Of a stretch of 64,000 nucleotides of DNA, positions 35,379-46,143 are shown piece by piece (positions within the stretch are counted from its first letter, which is position 1; the number at the start of each line of letters is the position of its first letter). This DNA comes from Trichuris trichiura (taxonomy: Eukaryota > Nematoda > Enoplea > Trichinellida > Trichuridae). The DNA lies in assembly GCA_037903355.1 (NCBI GenBank), contig JBAJFE010000042.1, positions 2,802,001 to 2,866,000 on the forward strand. Direction: 5' to 3'. The position numbers and the translations under genes are program-made. Under the pieces are notes generated by a model. It did not search any database, was not told the origin of the DNA, and saw only the letters and a program-made list of their open reading frames with translations.

Positions 35379-36683
35379 CTAAAGGGCTGAACCCTTTTTT
35401 AAATCTCGTCTACTTAAAGTAAAAATCTAGAAAGGCTTTGTCTTAGCACTGGAAGAAGTGCACAAGCAACTGTACAATGGCTTCAAACTTACCGTATAAC
35501 CAATGGCCTTAAGTATGTCCAGCTTGCAGAGCGGACAAGTTCGATGTTGTAATAACCACGGATCGACGCAAGTTTTATGGAAAGCATGCCTGGAGCAGCA
35601 CATTAATGGATGATAAGAAAAGTTCTATCAAACGCACTTGCACAACAGCGTTCTCACAACGTCACCATTATGAAATGGCTCAATGCATACGGGACAATCT
35701 CCCATCGGCTCACCGTTAGTGCTATGCACCGTTTTTACTGGAAGCTTGCTTAACGTCTTCCTGGCTGCATTGAACAGTCGATGCTAAACGGCCAATAGAT
35801 AATTGGGAAAACAAAGTTTTAAAAATTACCGCTAGGCGGTCCTTGGCATGAGCATAACGAAAACGCTGTACGTAGTAGAAGACAAGCCAAGCAAGCGATA
35901 TAACCATCAAAATAATAAAAGAAACAGACACAAAGAGCACTGAGGTTCTGGAAAAACTATTCAACAGCGAATCCAACGCTTTCCCATCTCCATCCCCTTT
36001 TGCAGCTAAGGTGCAGGATACGTTGCTAAGGTTATTAAACAAATCCTCCAATATCTTGGCCGTATCAGTAACCTCGGTCGACCAGCGCATAAATGGGACG
36101 AACAGAAATGGGAAGCGTACTCCTTAAAAAAGGACACTACTAGAAACTCCGCATACCTGCAGTTTTTTTCCTAACCTTTGATCGTAAGGAACAGATTTGT
36201 GACATTCACAGGTTCGTCACTTCTTTCAGGGTAGATAATAACTAAGCCCAGCTGGCCAACGCTTTGAACATGTCGCCTCCAAAGTTCTTCGGAAAAGCAC
36301 CTTAACTCATCTCCTTCAGCACCGTGTCCCATTTCGAAGGGAAGGAACGTGAGTAACACGTGATCAGAAAGATAGGCAACTGGCTGAATGGAAACTGGAG
36401 GTCCTCCTGTCACCTTCGAACTAGAAAGTTCCATTACGTCGCAGAAGGAATTGACCTCCGGACTCCAAAGACTTTCCGAAGGAACGAAGTCGAACTTTAT
36501 TGAGTTTGCCATTGAGCGGACCAAATCGTTGGGAAAAAGATAGCCCTCCAAACGGACTTTACGAATATCACCAGTTGAGCTGGTCGCGTTGCAAAGCAGA
36601 ACATCCTCTTCCAGCATCACCTCCACTCCAAGGGATGGCCATAACAAAAGCAAAAGCAACCACGGATTACCGGCGGAGTCCAT
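35379..36683 (-). CDS. Goliath/GRAIL-type PA-TM-RING ubiquitin ligase
   Basis: Exons 36176-36683, 35830-36122, 35638-35783 and 35493-35589 join in phase (introns 53, 46 and 48 bp). A short terminal exon 35379-35426 is tentative. Total is about 363 residues. The order is: signal peptide ([14 protein letters not shown]), a lumenal protease-associated-like domain, one membrane helix ([20 protein letters not shown]), then [16 protein letters not shown] and [15 protein letters not shown], the cytosolic linker of this family. RING-H2 ligands follow: [37 protein letters not shown]. Family members sit in endosomal membranes and ubiquitinate membrane cargo. The RING is split by a 48-bp intron between its third cysteine and first histidine. 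The family call is firm; the extreme C-terminus is uncertain. Confidence 0.92.
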
Positions 36684-38650
36684 TCGAAGGGATACTTCCC
36701 AGCCGAGTTCGGCGACTCACTGGTAACTCAACGAACATCAATCGTGCACTATGTGCATTCACCTGAACAAATTCACAATGACTCTAAAATGGACTCATTG
36801 TTCACGACTTGCTCCTGCGATGAGCAATTCCACCTTGGGCCAAAAAAAGTTAAGTCTGAACGTAACAGAGCTATTCAGAAACGAAACACTATTAGCACGC
36901 AGGCTTGTTTCACTTTATGAGACGTACTACCAAGTACTGTAAAGCAAACAGGACCCAAAAGACAAAATTACGAGTCACTTACAAAACAGGAACGCAATAT
37001 AAGCATGCTAGAAATACCAATAGGACAAACATTTTATTATTAGCACTTCTGATATTTTACGGTTGTGATAAATAATGATGTTCAGGTTCCCCAAATCCGG
37101 ACAGTGAATAATCCGTACGGAATGGTGGGCATTGACTTCTTCGGCATGCGAACTTGGTTGTGCCAGCTATCTTTGCCATAAAGAGGCAATATTTTTTGCG
37201 TGGTCACTTTGTGCATGCGTCAAAGTAACCTACAGGCTACTGTAGTGAACTTCGCCGCTCAGATGTTTAGGAATTTAAATGCGGCAGAAACTTGGTAACC
37301 TGATTATAACTGGGAAAGAAGTTCCGCTCACTTTACCGACAAGGTTTCTTACTTAAAAAAACACCAAGGCTAACTATTAGTGCAGAAGGGCAGCGACCAT
37401 TGACTACGGCCAGTTCAGGTTTAGAATTTAAGTTGGTGATACGTCTAAGAAACGCAAAAGATTTTACTTCAGTACAGTGTTAGAACACCTGCAATTTCGA
37501 AAAATGACGGCCCTCTTCGTACAAATCAACTTTCAGCTTATACAGGTCTCTCGTATACAGGGAAAGACTCAACACGCGACGCGCATGGAATGAACTATCC
37601 AGAAAAAAAAGCCCACACCTTAAGAAACCAAATGGTGGGGGACGGGTTCATTGGACCGTTTCCGTTAGGCGCAACCAGACTCACCTGTGCTGTTAGTAGC
37701 CTCGCGATAGAGAAAGTCTGCATACTAATCGCTCCAGCGGTTGTAAAGCACAGTTTCTCCTTAATCTTAAGCTTAGTCAGACCTTGAACCGGGATATTGA
37801 CGAAGGCAGAACGCTCGCGATCGTCTTGCGGTGGGCTTATGCCCTACAGCCCTCTCAATATTGTTACCATTAATGATTGGCTTATTTTCAAACGTTCTGG
37901 AGCAGAAACAACGCCTAGAACGTGAGATAATATACGCATAGCAAAAGTTAGAATGACAGTATAAATTCAGTGCGCACAAAGCAAAAGCAGTGTATGTACA
38001 CGATGTGGTTTCATTTAAAATATTCCAGAACAGCAACCATAATAGAATCCTTAATGCTGGTGATACTGTTGCCGGAGATGGAGTTCGTGAGAGTTACGCG
38101 GGACTGCAGCAAAAGACAAGGAAGGATAGGCTGAGCAGTTAGCATTTCATCATTGCCCAAAGTTAATGGCCCTTTCAGATCAGCAGCGTTTAAAACCCCT
38201 TTTAAGGCTTCCTATCTCGATGTCTACAGAACAACCGCACTGTCTGCCTTTGTGAGTGGAACAGTCTTGAAAATAATTTTCCTACTGTATATTCACCATC
38301 ATCTATATAATTAACATGTAATTCTCTTTGTTGGCATCGAAAACGTAATAGCCATGCTTAAACACCGACAGCGTGACATATGGGGACACTCGGAAAAAGG
38401 TCAGTAACTTCACAACTCATAAAAACTCATTCACAAATTGAAAGCCCGCTTGTGGAGCATTACAAGAAAGTTTAATATTGCGGCTATTACTTTTGGCAAA
38501 CAGCTGTTCCGTACCTATTAATGCATTTGGTATTATCTTGAGACAAGAGCGTAATTCTGGCGCATATTATTAAACTCATGATTTCAATAGTCTGAAGAGA
38601 ATTTTTGGCTCGTGTCTTCGTGCGATTTTAAAAAAGAGGAAATATAAATT
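36684..38650. other. intergenic with one exon-like patch
   Basis: At 37086-37180 (+) a stretch after a GATGTTCAG acceptor reads VPQIRTVNNPYGMVGIDFFG. It is coding-like, possibly an old retroelement integrase piece (the GIDFFG resembles BEL/Pao integrase), but this is weak. Nothing else recognised. Confidence 0.3.
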
Positions 38651-38723
38651 CGCCCGACGTGGGGCTCGAACCCACGACCCTGGGATTAAGAGTCCCATGC
38701 TCTACCGACTGAGCTAGCCGGGC
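38651..38723 (-). tRNA. tRNA-Lys (anticodon CTT)
   Basis: Minus-strand cloverleaf: acceptor stem GCCCGGC pairing with GTCGGGC, D-arm TAGCTCAGTCGGTAGAGCA (box A), anticodon loop CTCTTAA, and TGGGTTCGAGCCCCA (box B and T arm). It is intronless, with a discriminator base G. A run of Ts follows within 25 bp for Pol III termination. Confidence 0.98.
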
Positions 38724-39087
38724 TCGACGTACTAGCTTTCATTCTTATCTGTGGTAGTTCATAACGACAAAGTTTTTTTAGTTCCATCAGTGTATGATCC
38801 CATTATCTTGCGGCCATTTCACTGCAGTCGTTATACGTAGACTGTCATTAGGTGTCGTTCACATCGCCGTCACGTCCACTTAAACTCCACTGTCACCAGC
38901 TTGTACTGTTTTCCATTGCAAGATCCCTTGCCAGTTCCGCACCGCCGCATTATCCCTCCGAGTTTGCGCATGACTTCGTCTCCTGTCCTCATGATATATG
39001 CATGAACTTTCTAAGTCAACCTAGCTGTTCATTTCTAATAAAATTTTCTCGTAAGAACCTAAAATGGCCGCTGTCCGCACTCGGCGC
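38724..39087. other. no recognisable gene
   Basis: 5' flank of tRNA-Lys. The + frame 38852-39130 has no family resemblance. Confidence 0.4.
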
Positions 39088-39425
39088 AAGATGGAGTCTC
39101 CATACCAACCTATTATATGGCGAATGGTAGGCATAGTCGTGTGCACTCACTGTTTATTCTGTTACCATGGTCAATACATTCTTTTATTTTCAGTAGTGTT
39201 GCCATTTAAAGTTGAAGCATAAACGGAAAGTAATACAAGCGTCATGAACTCTTGTGTTAATTTAAGTATTTCGTGCCCGCAGTGATACTGCGTTCGCCTT
39301 CTCGTCTGTTTTAAAAGCTGCAAACTGTTTCATCGCTTCGGTAAAAGGCTCCCAGAAGAAAGCAGCATGTAGCATATTTGAAACCGATGTGCTCTTTCAG
39401 AATAGAATGAATCCTTAAAGTTCTT
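39088..39425. repeat. third, diverged copy of the duplicated gene's upstream region
   Basis: This stretch aligns along its length with 44075-44400 and 62304-62629 (shared CAATACATTCTTTTATT, AACGGAAAGTAATACAAGCG, TCATGAACTC, TTCGCC), at clearly lower identity than those two have to each other. In the younger copies this DNA lies directly upstream of the secreted Thr/Lys-rich gene and contains its TATA-like box. Downstream of this third copy that gene is not recognisable. Confidence 0.75.
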
Positions 39426-40239
39426 ATGATTCCCACGGACAAGTAGTAGTTGAAAAATCTTTGTTAACTCGTTGTGCTACTTCACTTTTCCATTACAATC
39501 GTACGGGGTATGTGGCTGCTACGTTTGGTTAGCGTTTGCGTGCTCCTTTCACATAAGGCATAATAAGTTTCTATTGAAATTGTAGCCTTACTTCTAACGC
39601 AAGCTGCCCACTACGTCCCTAAGATTACTCATCGCATTTAGTAGAAAGACGGTAAACACTGCCACTCGTAATTGCACGCCCATTTACAAATTTTTTGTTT
39701 ATTCCACTCTTAGAGGAGCATCCCACTGCCTTCTTTGTTAGTATATGTCACCAAAAAGAAAGCTGCTAATGGTATCGTTAAAACAGAGGCCAGAAGAAGT
39801 GGAAACATTGAATAAAAGGGAACTAAGCCGTTCACTAAAAATTCGCAAGCAGACATTGATGACTAACTGGTTAGATTGACTTTTTATTGTTCTTTCATCC
39901 TTAAATGGAATTCAGATGCTACACATATGAACTTGTCTTTAAAGAAATCGCATCTATCCTTATCGGCACTACCTCTTGGCAGTTAGATTGCTTATAATCG
40001 CAACTCTAATGCAGTTTCATACATGCATCCTGCTTTTTGTTGAAATGGACATTCAGTCATTCAGAAAGGGGTACCATAACTTGTTCCTCCCTTAAAACAG
40101 ACCAAAAAATTGTTAATCAAGAAGATGAAGCTCCTCGCCGGCGCGCTTTTTGAACGCATTTGTTGAGAAACCCATTTTAAAGCCTACGGTCTACCTGACC
40201 TGCACCTTATAGCGGAATGATGTAGGATAACGATGCGTG
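39426..40239. other. no recognisable gene
   Basis: AT-rich DNA without recognisable features. Confidence 0.4.
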
Positions 40240-40778
40240 GTGGTCTAGAAAATTTTACAATTCCCATGCGACGCCCTACGAAAACAGCATATTTGCAATG
40301 GCTATGAAAAACAAAAAAATGAGAGCTTTCAGGGCTCCTCTGCTGCTGCATTAATTGAAAGAGTCAACGACAATACTGTCTGCCCTGGCAAAATAGAAGG
40401 TCATACTGGCCTGAGCTGTGTGAAGTTCTGTGTCTAAACAGCTCTGGAGAATTAGGTTAGGCATTTCGCATTTTCTGAAAGGGTAACTGCGCAGCGATAA
40501 GCAATAGTTCTATAATACATCACAGGCACAACCCTTAAGAGGTATTGCGTTCGTGGCTTCATTACTTCATGCTACCTTTTCTTACACTGAATACGCTTCT
40601 GAACACAATTACGAGAATATGAAGAAAACAACCAATAGACTTAGATCAGTTCATAGTCAGCTTGGAAGCGTGATCACCTCGACTGGCCAAAGTTCTAATT
40701 GCTTTCTCCGACGGGGCGTTTTCAGAAGGGAGTATTGACGCTTTGCCGAGAAAGTTTAAGCATCTAGAAGTAAAGTGA
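40240..40778 (+). pseudogene. von Willebrand A-like domain remnant
   Basis: Two blocks fit the C-terminal half of a vWFA domain. One at about 40333-40440 reads GSSAAALIERVNDNT. The other at 40686-40778 reads AKVLIAFSDGAFSEGSIDAL, the strand plus DG of the metal-ion site, and ends at TGA. Between them frames are interrupted, and the N-terminal DxSxS motif was not found. The second block runs into the first bases of the duplicated segment (40762). It is a decayed or partly missed gene; the vWFA call is inference from motif order. Confidence 0.35.
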
Positions 40779-41752
40779 TATGGAACGGCTACATTTTAAA
40801 GGCTTTATTTAAACCTGCTCCAAACCTTAAGGCAAACTTTTACCTACACGACAGTAGCTAATTATATCCGTAATTTCTAGAATATCTACCGGAAGAATTT
40901 ACTCTTTGTGATCACCCGATGTTGAATGGTACTATGGTTGGCGAAGACATGAGAAAGCTCGGTGTGGTAGTGTTTTAAACAGTTCTATTTGCTTTAGCTC
41001 ATCCGAGTGCGTGTCAGTGAGTGATCATCTTAGGATTCCCACTGAGGACTTCAGCATAGGTGACTGCCCCTCCAAAAGCTCATGAGAGCTTCTAAACAAA
41101 GAAATATAAGCTGTACCATTCGTGCAGGACGTATGTTGCTTTTATTGTATGAATATGATTGCACTGATTATCGGTCTTTGAAGACGGACGTAAGAAAAAG
41201 TTAACTCACCAAGAAAAAATGCTGGATATTTCTACAGGTCAGGTCTCTATTTATTCAACTTTTTAAATGATGGCCTGAAACTGATTCAGCTGACAGAGGT
41301 TTTTTTCGTTTTCGCATAATTTACAACATTGAACACCGCTCAGGACGGGTCACGCGCAGCGGGAAAGCCACGGAGAATACAAGTTTATTATATCTTCAAC
41401 GGGTCACACATTCCTCAAAAAGAAACAGATTAGCATGAAAACATACAGTCCCGTACTAAGAAGCTATATCTTCAAAAAAACTTACAATGTTAACAAAAAT
41501 CATAGTAGCATAAGCAGGTATGAATTGACAGTAAGAAAATAAATGCGGTCAACAGCTCTGTAAGGTTAAACGCTGATACTAGATTGGAAGCATCCGCCAA
41601 TGTTAGAACTAGGCTTGTTGGACAAGCTCAAGTCTTAGCACATTATGTCAAAATTTGCAATTTCGCATGCACCATGAATTAGAAATAATTTCTGATCTTC
41701 TGGGAATGTTCAAAAACATTGGCGTGCGGATCAACTGCTGACGCACACGTCA

Positions 41753-42096
41753 TTAGAAGAGTGAGCTGCCTACGGGATCGTCCAGCGAATACTAAGTTTT
41801 AACAGCCGGCATCAGGGAACTGCTGATCGCTTTTTGGATGCTCAACTGGTTGTCAGGTTCAACTGGTTCAGTGGACCAGATAAACTATTTCAATGGGAGT
41901 AAAGATACAAGGTCATAATCTTCTTGACAAATCATTTACTATCTAATGATCATCAAATGAAATGGCAACAATGAAAAACTGCTCATTTACCATTGAGACA
42001 TTGAAGTTATTGTAATTTGTTACGGTTAGAGGACCGTCAGAAACTTGGATATCATTACCACCCCAGGTTTCCGCGATGAAACCGCCGTTGTAGCAC
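41753..42096 (-). pseudogene. unidentified two-exon sequence, broken in both copies
   Basis: Exon-like block 41943-42096 (acceptor GATCTGCCAG) reads GGFIAETWGGNDIQVSDGPL and NEQFFIVAISFDDH, then TAG at 41943-41945. A later block 41753-41791 after an AAAACTTAG acceptor reads YSLDDPVGSSLF then stop. In duplication copy 2 the codon matching the TAG is TAC and the frame runs 10 codons further to a TGA, but copy 2 lacks the 5' two thirds of the first block. Each copy is therefore damaged differently. I recognise no family. Confidence 0.4.
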
Positions 42097-42347
42097 CTGG
42101 CAGATCAGACGGCGCTGATTCCCAAAAAAATATTCACACGAGGTCACCTCTGACAGATCTACGAGGTCACTGAGGCTTGATTGATCGGTCTGTCAGTAAT
42201 CCCTCTTGAACTCGCTTCACCTCAATTGTACTACCAGTATATAGGCGATGAATGTTATACGAATAAACCCTTTTGCTTACTTTACCTCGAAAACACGCTG
42301 AGTCTGGCTACTAACACTTCATCCGCAACATAATTATTGTCAGTTTC

Positions 42348-42748
42348 GAAAGACCGGGTGTCTTTTAACAGGCTTTGGTTGTTTCATAGTTGTTCCTCTG
42401 GTTCACGGGTTCGGCCTGTTGGATGTATCTGTAAGTAAACTTCAAAATGCCTTACCAACGAATGGATGAGCAAATTGTTAGAGAAATTGCAGAACATTAT
42501 TACAGATTTGCAGATTTACAGATTTAAAGATTCAGATTTATTACAATTCCAGAACATTATTACAGATTTACAGATTCAGATTTACTACGGTATTCGATTT
42601 ATTCTGTAATTTCTCTAACAATTTGCACATCCATTCGTTGGTAGGGCATTTTGAAGTTTACTTACAGATACATCCAACAGGCCAAACCCGTGAACCAGAG
42701 GAACAACTATGAAACAACCAAAGCCTGTTAAAAGACACCCAGTCTTTC
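42348..42748. mobile_element. palindromic mobile element, copy 2
   Basis: Inverted arms of about 130 bp: the left arm starts GAAAGACCGGGTGTC and the right arm ends GACACCCAGTCTTTC. Both contain TACCAACGAATGGATGAGCA (or its complement) and GTTAGAGAAATTGCAGAACA next to the centre. The centre is built of repeated CAGATTTACAGATT units. Outer flanks show a weak 12-bp direct repeat (9 of 12 bases), consistent with an older insertion. Each arm ends with an outward ATG and the codons MKQPKPVKRHPVF; the left-facing one stops two codons beyond the end (42387-42340, minus). Confidence 0.7.
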
Positions 42749-42861
42749 ATAGTTATTTTCGATATGGCATTATTACTCTCATCTCAAAAAGAGCGCTTTC
42801 AGTGATCTATAACCATATCGTAAAAGACACTCATAAATGCTCCTCTTGGACGAAACTTTAA
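42709..42861 (+). CDS. 50-codon frame starting in the palindromic element
   Basis: The ATG and first 13 codons (MKQPKPVKRHPVF) come from the element arm; the remaining 37 codons come from adjacent DNA, ending in a TAA. The tail is mixed hydrophobic/basic (RYGIITLISKRALSVIYNHI) and could be one amphipathic or membrane helix. The duplicate at 60942-61094 is intact and differs only at synonymous positions as far as I can see. Function unknown; expression not shown. Confidence 0.4.
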   Translation: MKQPKPVKRHPVFHSYFRYGIITLISKRALSVIYNHIVKDTHKCSSWTKL

Positions 42862-43525
42862 CTACTTCCCATGTGACGAATGTTTAGGTTTGTTCTTTCT
42901 CTCACTACAAGTATCATATTTCACCGGGTTCACTTTTTCATCGATCATAGGTATTTGTTCCTGCAATTTCACCTGTAATTACTTTACTTATGTTCCATGA
43001 ATGTCACTCGCTCTGTCCTACAACAAAGTACACAATTGAATACCTTTTCGTCATGAGCGCTGTTTTGTAAATGATTTAGTTTCCTTTATCCAACCCTTAA
43101 CTGATAAAAATGAATGATTTTCAGGCTCTTTCCATCCCTTAGCATTCAACTTGAACCAGCAGGTTAATTTTATAGGCGGAACGGAAGACGATTAAGAAAC
43201 AAAGAGCTACATGTAGAACGAACAGATTAATTGTGCAAATTCAGCTTACAATGGCGATGACCACCTGCCATCACATAGTACAATAAGTTAAATGAAGCCA
43301 TCAGCATGGATTGCCTGTATCCCGGTAAAGTTTTTCTTGAACGATCACGCAAGCGACGCGCCATTTAGAGTATTGCAGCAAAATGGAGTATTCATTAACT
43401 TAATGTGCACCTTTACTAAGGTAGAAGTACAGCTCAATCGCGCTCTGCTAACAAAGCAACACGCAATGACAAATTGTTCTTCTGTCACTTCATCCCCGTA
43501 GCAGCACGTTGCTTCGTTAGGTCAT

Positions 43526-44057
43526 TTATTTCTTCTTCTTAGTGACCTTGTTTTTCACGGTTTTTGCGGCATCCTGTGTCGCTTTGAATGCTTTCTTACT
43601 GCCTTTTTTCACTGTCCCTGCGAACTTCCGTGCAAGAGTTTTCACGCCTCTTTTCCCCTTTGTCCTGCAGGGAGTCCGATTACAGTTGTGAACGTATCCT
43701 TCATGTCACTCACTCCTGAGGACCATTATCTCGTTTCGGCCCTTTGTTTGCTGTCTGAGGCGGTGTTTGTGGAACGGTTGGTCTTGCTGTCGTTGTTGTT
43801 GTTGTTGTTGTTGACGCTTCTCCAGATCCCTCTACACTTTTACTTTTTTCGCCATTTTCCTAAATATTGAAACTGTCTGCTGGGAACTGTGAGTTCATTT
43901 TCGAAAGAATGCCTCTGACTGCTCATTCGCTTGTGGCGCTTGAGGTTCTTCCTCACAGACGGCCTGAAGAAGTGCAGTTAATAAAATTGCAGCGACATTA
44001 GTTGATCCTCACAGTTGAAATGAAAAAACCAAGCAAGAAGATGTAGGTGAGCAGCAT
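43526..44057 (-). CDS. secreted Thr-repeat/Lys-rich protein, duplication copy 1
   Basis: Exon 44013-44057 encodes a signal peptide (MLLTYIFLLGFFIST). Exon 43714-43859 encodes ENGEKSKSVEGSGEAS, a run of eight threonines and a Pro/Gln segment. Exon 43526-43664 encodes a very basic tail (GTVKKGSKKAFKATQDAAK ending KKKK). Splices GGA|GTGAGT and CCTGCAG fit in phase with a 49-bp intron. A further exon may start at 43963 (AVCEEEPQAPQ after CTTCTTCAG), but its 3' end has no GT donor. TATATAA-like sequence lies about 50 bp upstream. It is probably a secreted, O-glycosylated cationic protein or antimicrobial-like peptide; no family is recognised and function is inference. Confidence 0.6.
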
Positions 44058-45432
44058 TGTTGGAAGTCGTTTGGAAACTGAATTCTTCCTCATACCGACC
44101 CATTATATAGCGGATTGTAGACATACTTGTGTGCACCCACTGCTTATTCTGTTGCCATTGTCAATACATTCTTTTATTCCCAGTAATGTTGCCATTCCAA
44201 GTTTCAAGCATAAACGGAAAGTAATACAAGCGTCATGAACTCCTGTGCTAACTTAAGTGTTTCGTGGCCGCAGTGATAATGCGTTCGCCCTCTCGTCTGT
44301 TCAAAAAGCTGAATAAACTGTTTCACCGCTCTGTTAAAAGGCTCTCGGAATAAAGCAACGTTGAGCATATTAGAAGCCGCTGTGCTATTTCAGAAGAGAA
44401 TAAATCGTTAAGGTGACGTCAATGAGAACTCGTCATCTTTCTACACCATACACGGCATTACGATTTATGTTGGAGCAGTGTTGCTTCATTGGGTGCCAAA
44501 TGTTTTTACGAGATGCGTCCCGCTGAAACAAGTACAAAACTTAATTTCTGTCCGTAGCTTTTAGGTTTCTTCAGGACACATCTTCAGCGGCTAAATTCGA
44601 GTTTAAATTTATTGACCAGACAGGGGCTTCTGTTAAGTGCAAATGAAAGTTGCAGATCACTTCAGATGAGAGTTGAAGGAAATAAACGTTTTCTACGTTT
44701 GCGAAGCGCTAATCCTTTTTGAATACCACGTTTAATTGCTTGCCTTAGCTTCTTAATTGAAGCCGGCCAGTAGAGCAGTACTTTTCATTCGCCCAGAGGA
44801 AGCTTGAGGCAGCTAATTTCTTTCAACAGTTCAATACAGAGACAATGTTCCTCATTTGGGTAAGCGTTAACCGTAAGTGTGCTGTCAGTGTTTATAGAAG
44901 AATTGGAAAACAAAGTCAGTTTGAAAGGACTTCAGCGATTGCATCTATTAAAACAATGGGTTAACTGTTGACTGTAGACTACAGGTGGTGTGCACTGGGT
45001 GGACGTCATCCATTCTGAGGAGGCCGCCGCCCACGCTCTCTCTCTCTCTCTCTCTCTCACAACATACCAAAGAAACTGTGAGCATTTCGGTGCGACAAGT
45101 TAAAAATTTAAGGGAAATTAATGATATGATGCTTTCTTACAGAAGTACACCGAAGGAGGAAAGAGATAGTGAAGCTATGTTGCAGGAGGTGCCGCAACTA
45201 TCCGTAGACACGCATATCAATCCTACTCTGTGAAGCAAATGTTTAACAATAGGTTACGTTTAAATCTGTTCTAAGGTATCTACACTGATAATTGATTTGT
45301 CAAGCTCATTGCGGAAGTTGAAGAACTTTCTTATGCATGAAAAAGAAGTTAAAACAGGAAACACGGTCTGTGAAATCATGTCCAACACATCGGCAGATTC
45401 TGGAACGAGAAATACTTTCTTGGAAGAAAGGT
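44058..45432. other. duplicated non-coding DNA with a CT microsatellite
   Basis: Upstream region of the secreted-protein gene and further duplicated DNA. A (CT)n run lies at 45036-45058. A short + frame after it is present in both copies (ending at 45233 and 63458) but differs mainly at amino-acid-changing positions, which argues against coding. Confidence 0.5.
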
Positions 45433-45793
45433 TGTAGTAAACGCAGTTGACAAACGCACGCAGAAAAGGGTTGTCAAACACTTTATTGTACCGACACAAC
45501 ACGAATCTCTCTCTCCCTACGGTACACAATAATACGAACTCCGGCAACGACGGAGAAAGAGAACAGACGCCACCGCACGGCCCAAACGCTCTAGCCAATT
45601 GCTCGTCTCGCCCTGGCAATTCATGTCGTTGCAGCAGACCACGCTCTCGGCACACTCTCCTGTCACCCCAAGCGGAAGCGCTCTCCCACACTGCGCTTGT
45701 CAGTTCTTTCTCAGTAGAAGAATGACAGATTCACGGCCAACCGGTGACCTGCCTCGCGAGCCCCGTGGACATATGACCACCCACCTGTTTATT
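45433..45793. mobile_element. 361-bp insertion with 8-bp target duplication
   Basis: Copy 1 has this GC-rich block and copy 2 lacks it (empty site near 63645-63660). It is bounded by AGAAAGGT at 45425-45432 and 45794-45801. The ends (TGTAGTAAACGC... and ...CACCTGTTTATT) are only weakly inverted. On the minus strand it contains ACAATAAAG and ends in TACTACA, so a solo LTR of an unusual type or a non-autonomous DNA element are both possible. Confidence 0.7.
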
Positions 45794-46143
45794 AGAAAGG
45801 TACTGCTCGCGTAATGTGCCATGCTGACGCAATAGGCGAAATCGAACACATGAGGAGCACAGGAAAACAGCCTTAATGTTTGTTAGCTTACACATATTCT
45901 TTCTATGAAAAACCTGCTTTGCCTGTTTGCATACGGAAGAACTGCTGCGTGCGTTTAATTTTCTGTTATCTAGCGGTGTACTAGTTGGTCGGAAGACAAT
46001 AGTGAAGAACAACCAGTCTCTATTGCGAACGTAGAACGACTATAACGCTGCAATAAAACGCAGGACCAAAGAGACAGCCGAAGTTGCAGGTATAATTCAT
46101 TATAAATAAAGAATATGAAAAAAACACCAACCAAGGTCAAATC

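Larger units (their letters stand above)
40762..46143. repeat. segmental duplication, copy 1
   Basis: Collinear and highly similar to 59267-64000. The left edge is the ATCTAGAA at 40762. The right edge is not reached because copy 2 runs off the window. Relative to copy 2, copy 1 has an extra block of about 315 bp (42018-42333), a longer centre in its palindromic element, and a 361-bp insertion (45433-45793). Copy 2 has an extra 97-110 bp hairpin insertion (about 59954-60063). Confidence 0.95.

Noticed and set aside
43292..43501. 69-codon + strand frame repeated at 61524-61733
   Set aside because: It lies just beyond the 3' end of the secreted gene, on the other strand, without splice or promoter signals. 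Conservation simply reflects the recent duplication.
44985..45233. 82-codon frame after the CT microsatellite, present in both duplicates
   Set aside because: Differences between copies are mostly amino-acid changing (about four against one synonymous) and the start lies in a CT repeat, so drift of non-coding DNA is more likely.
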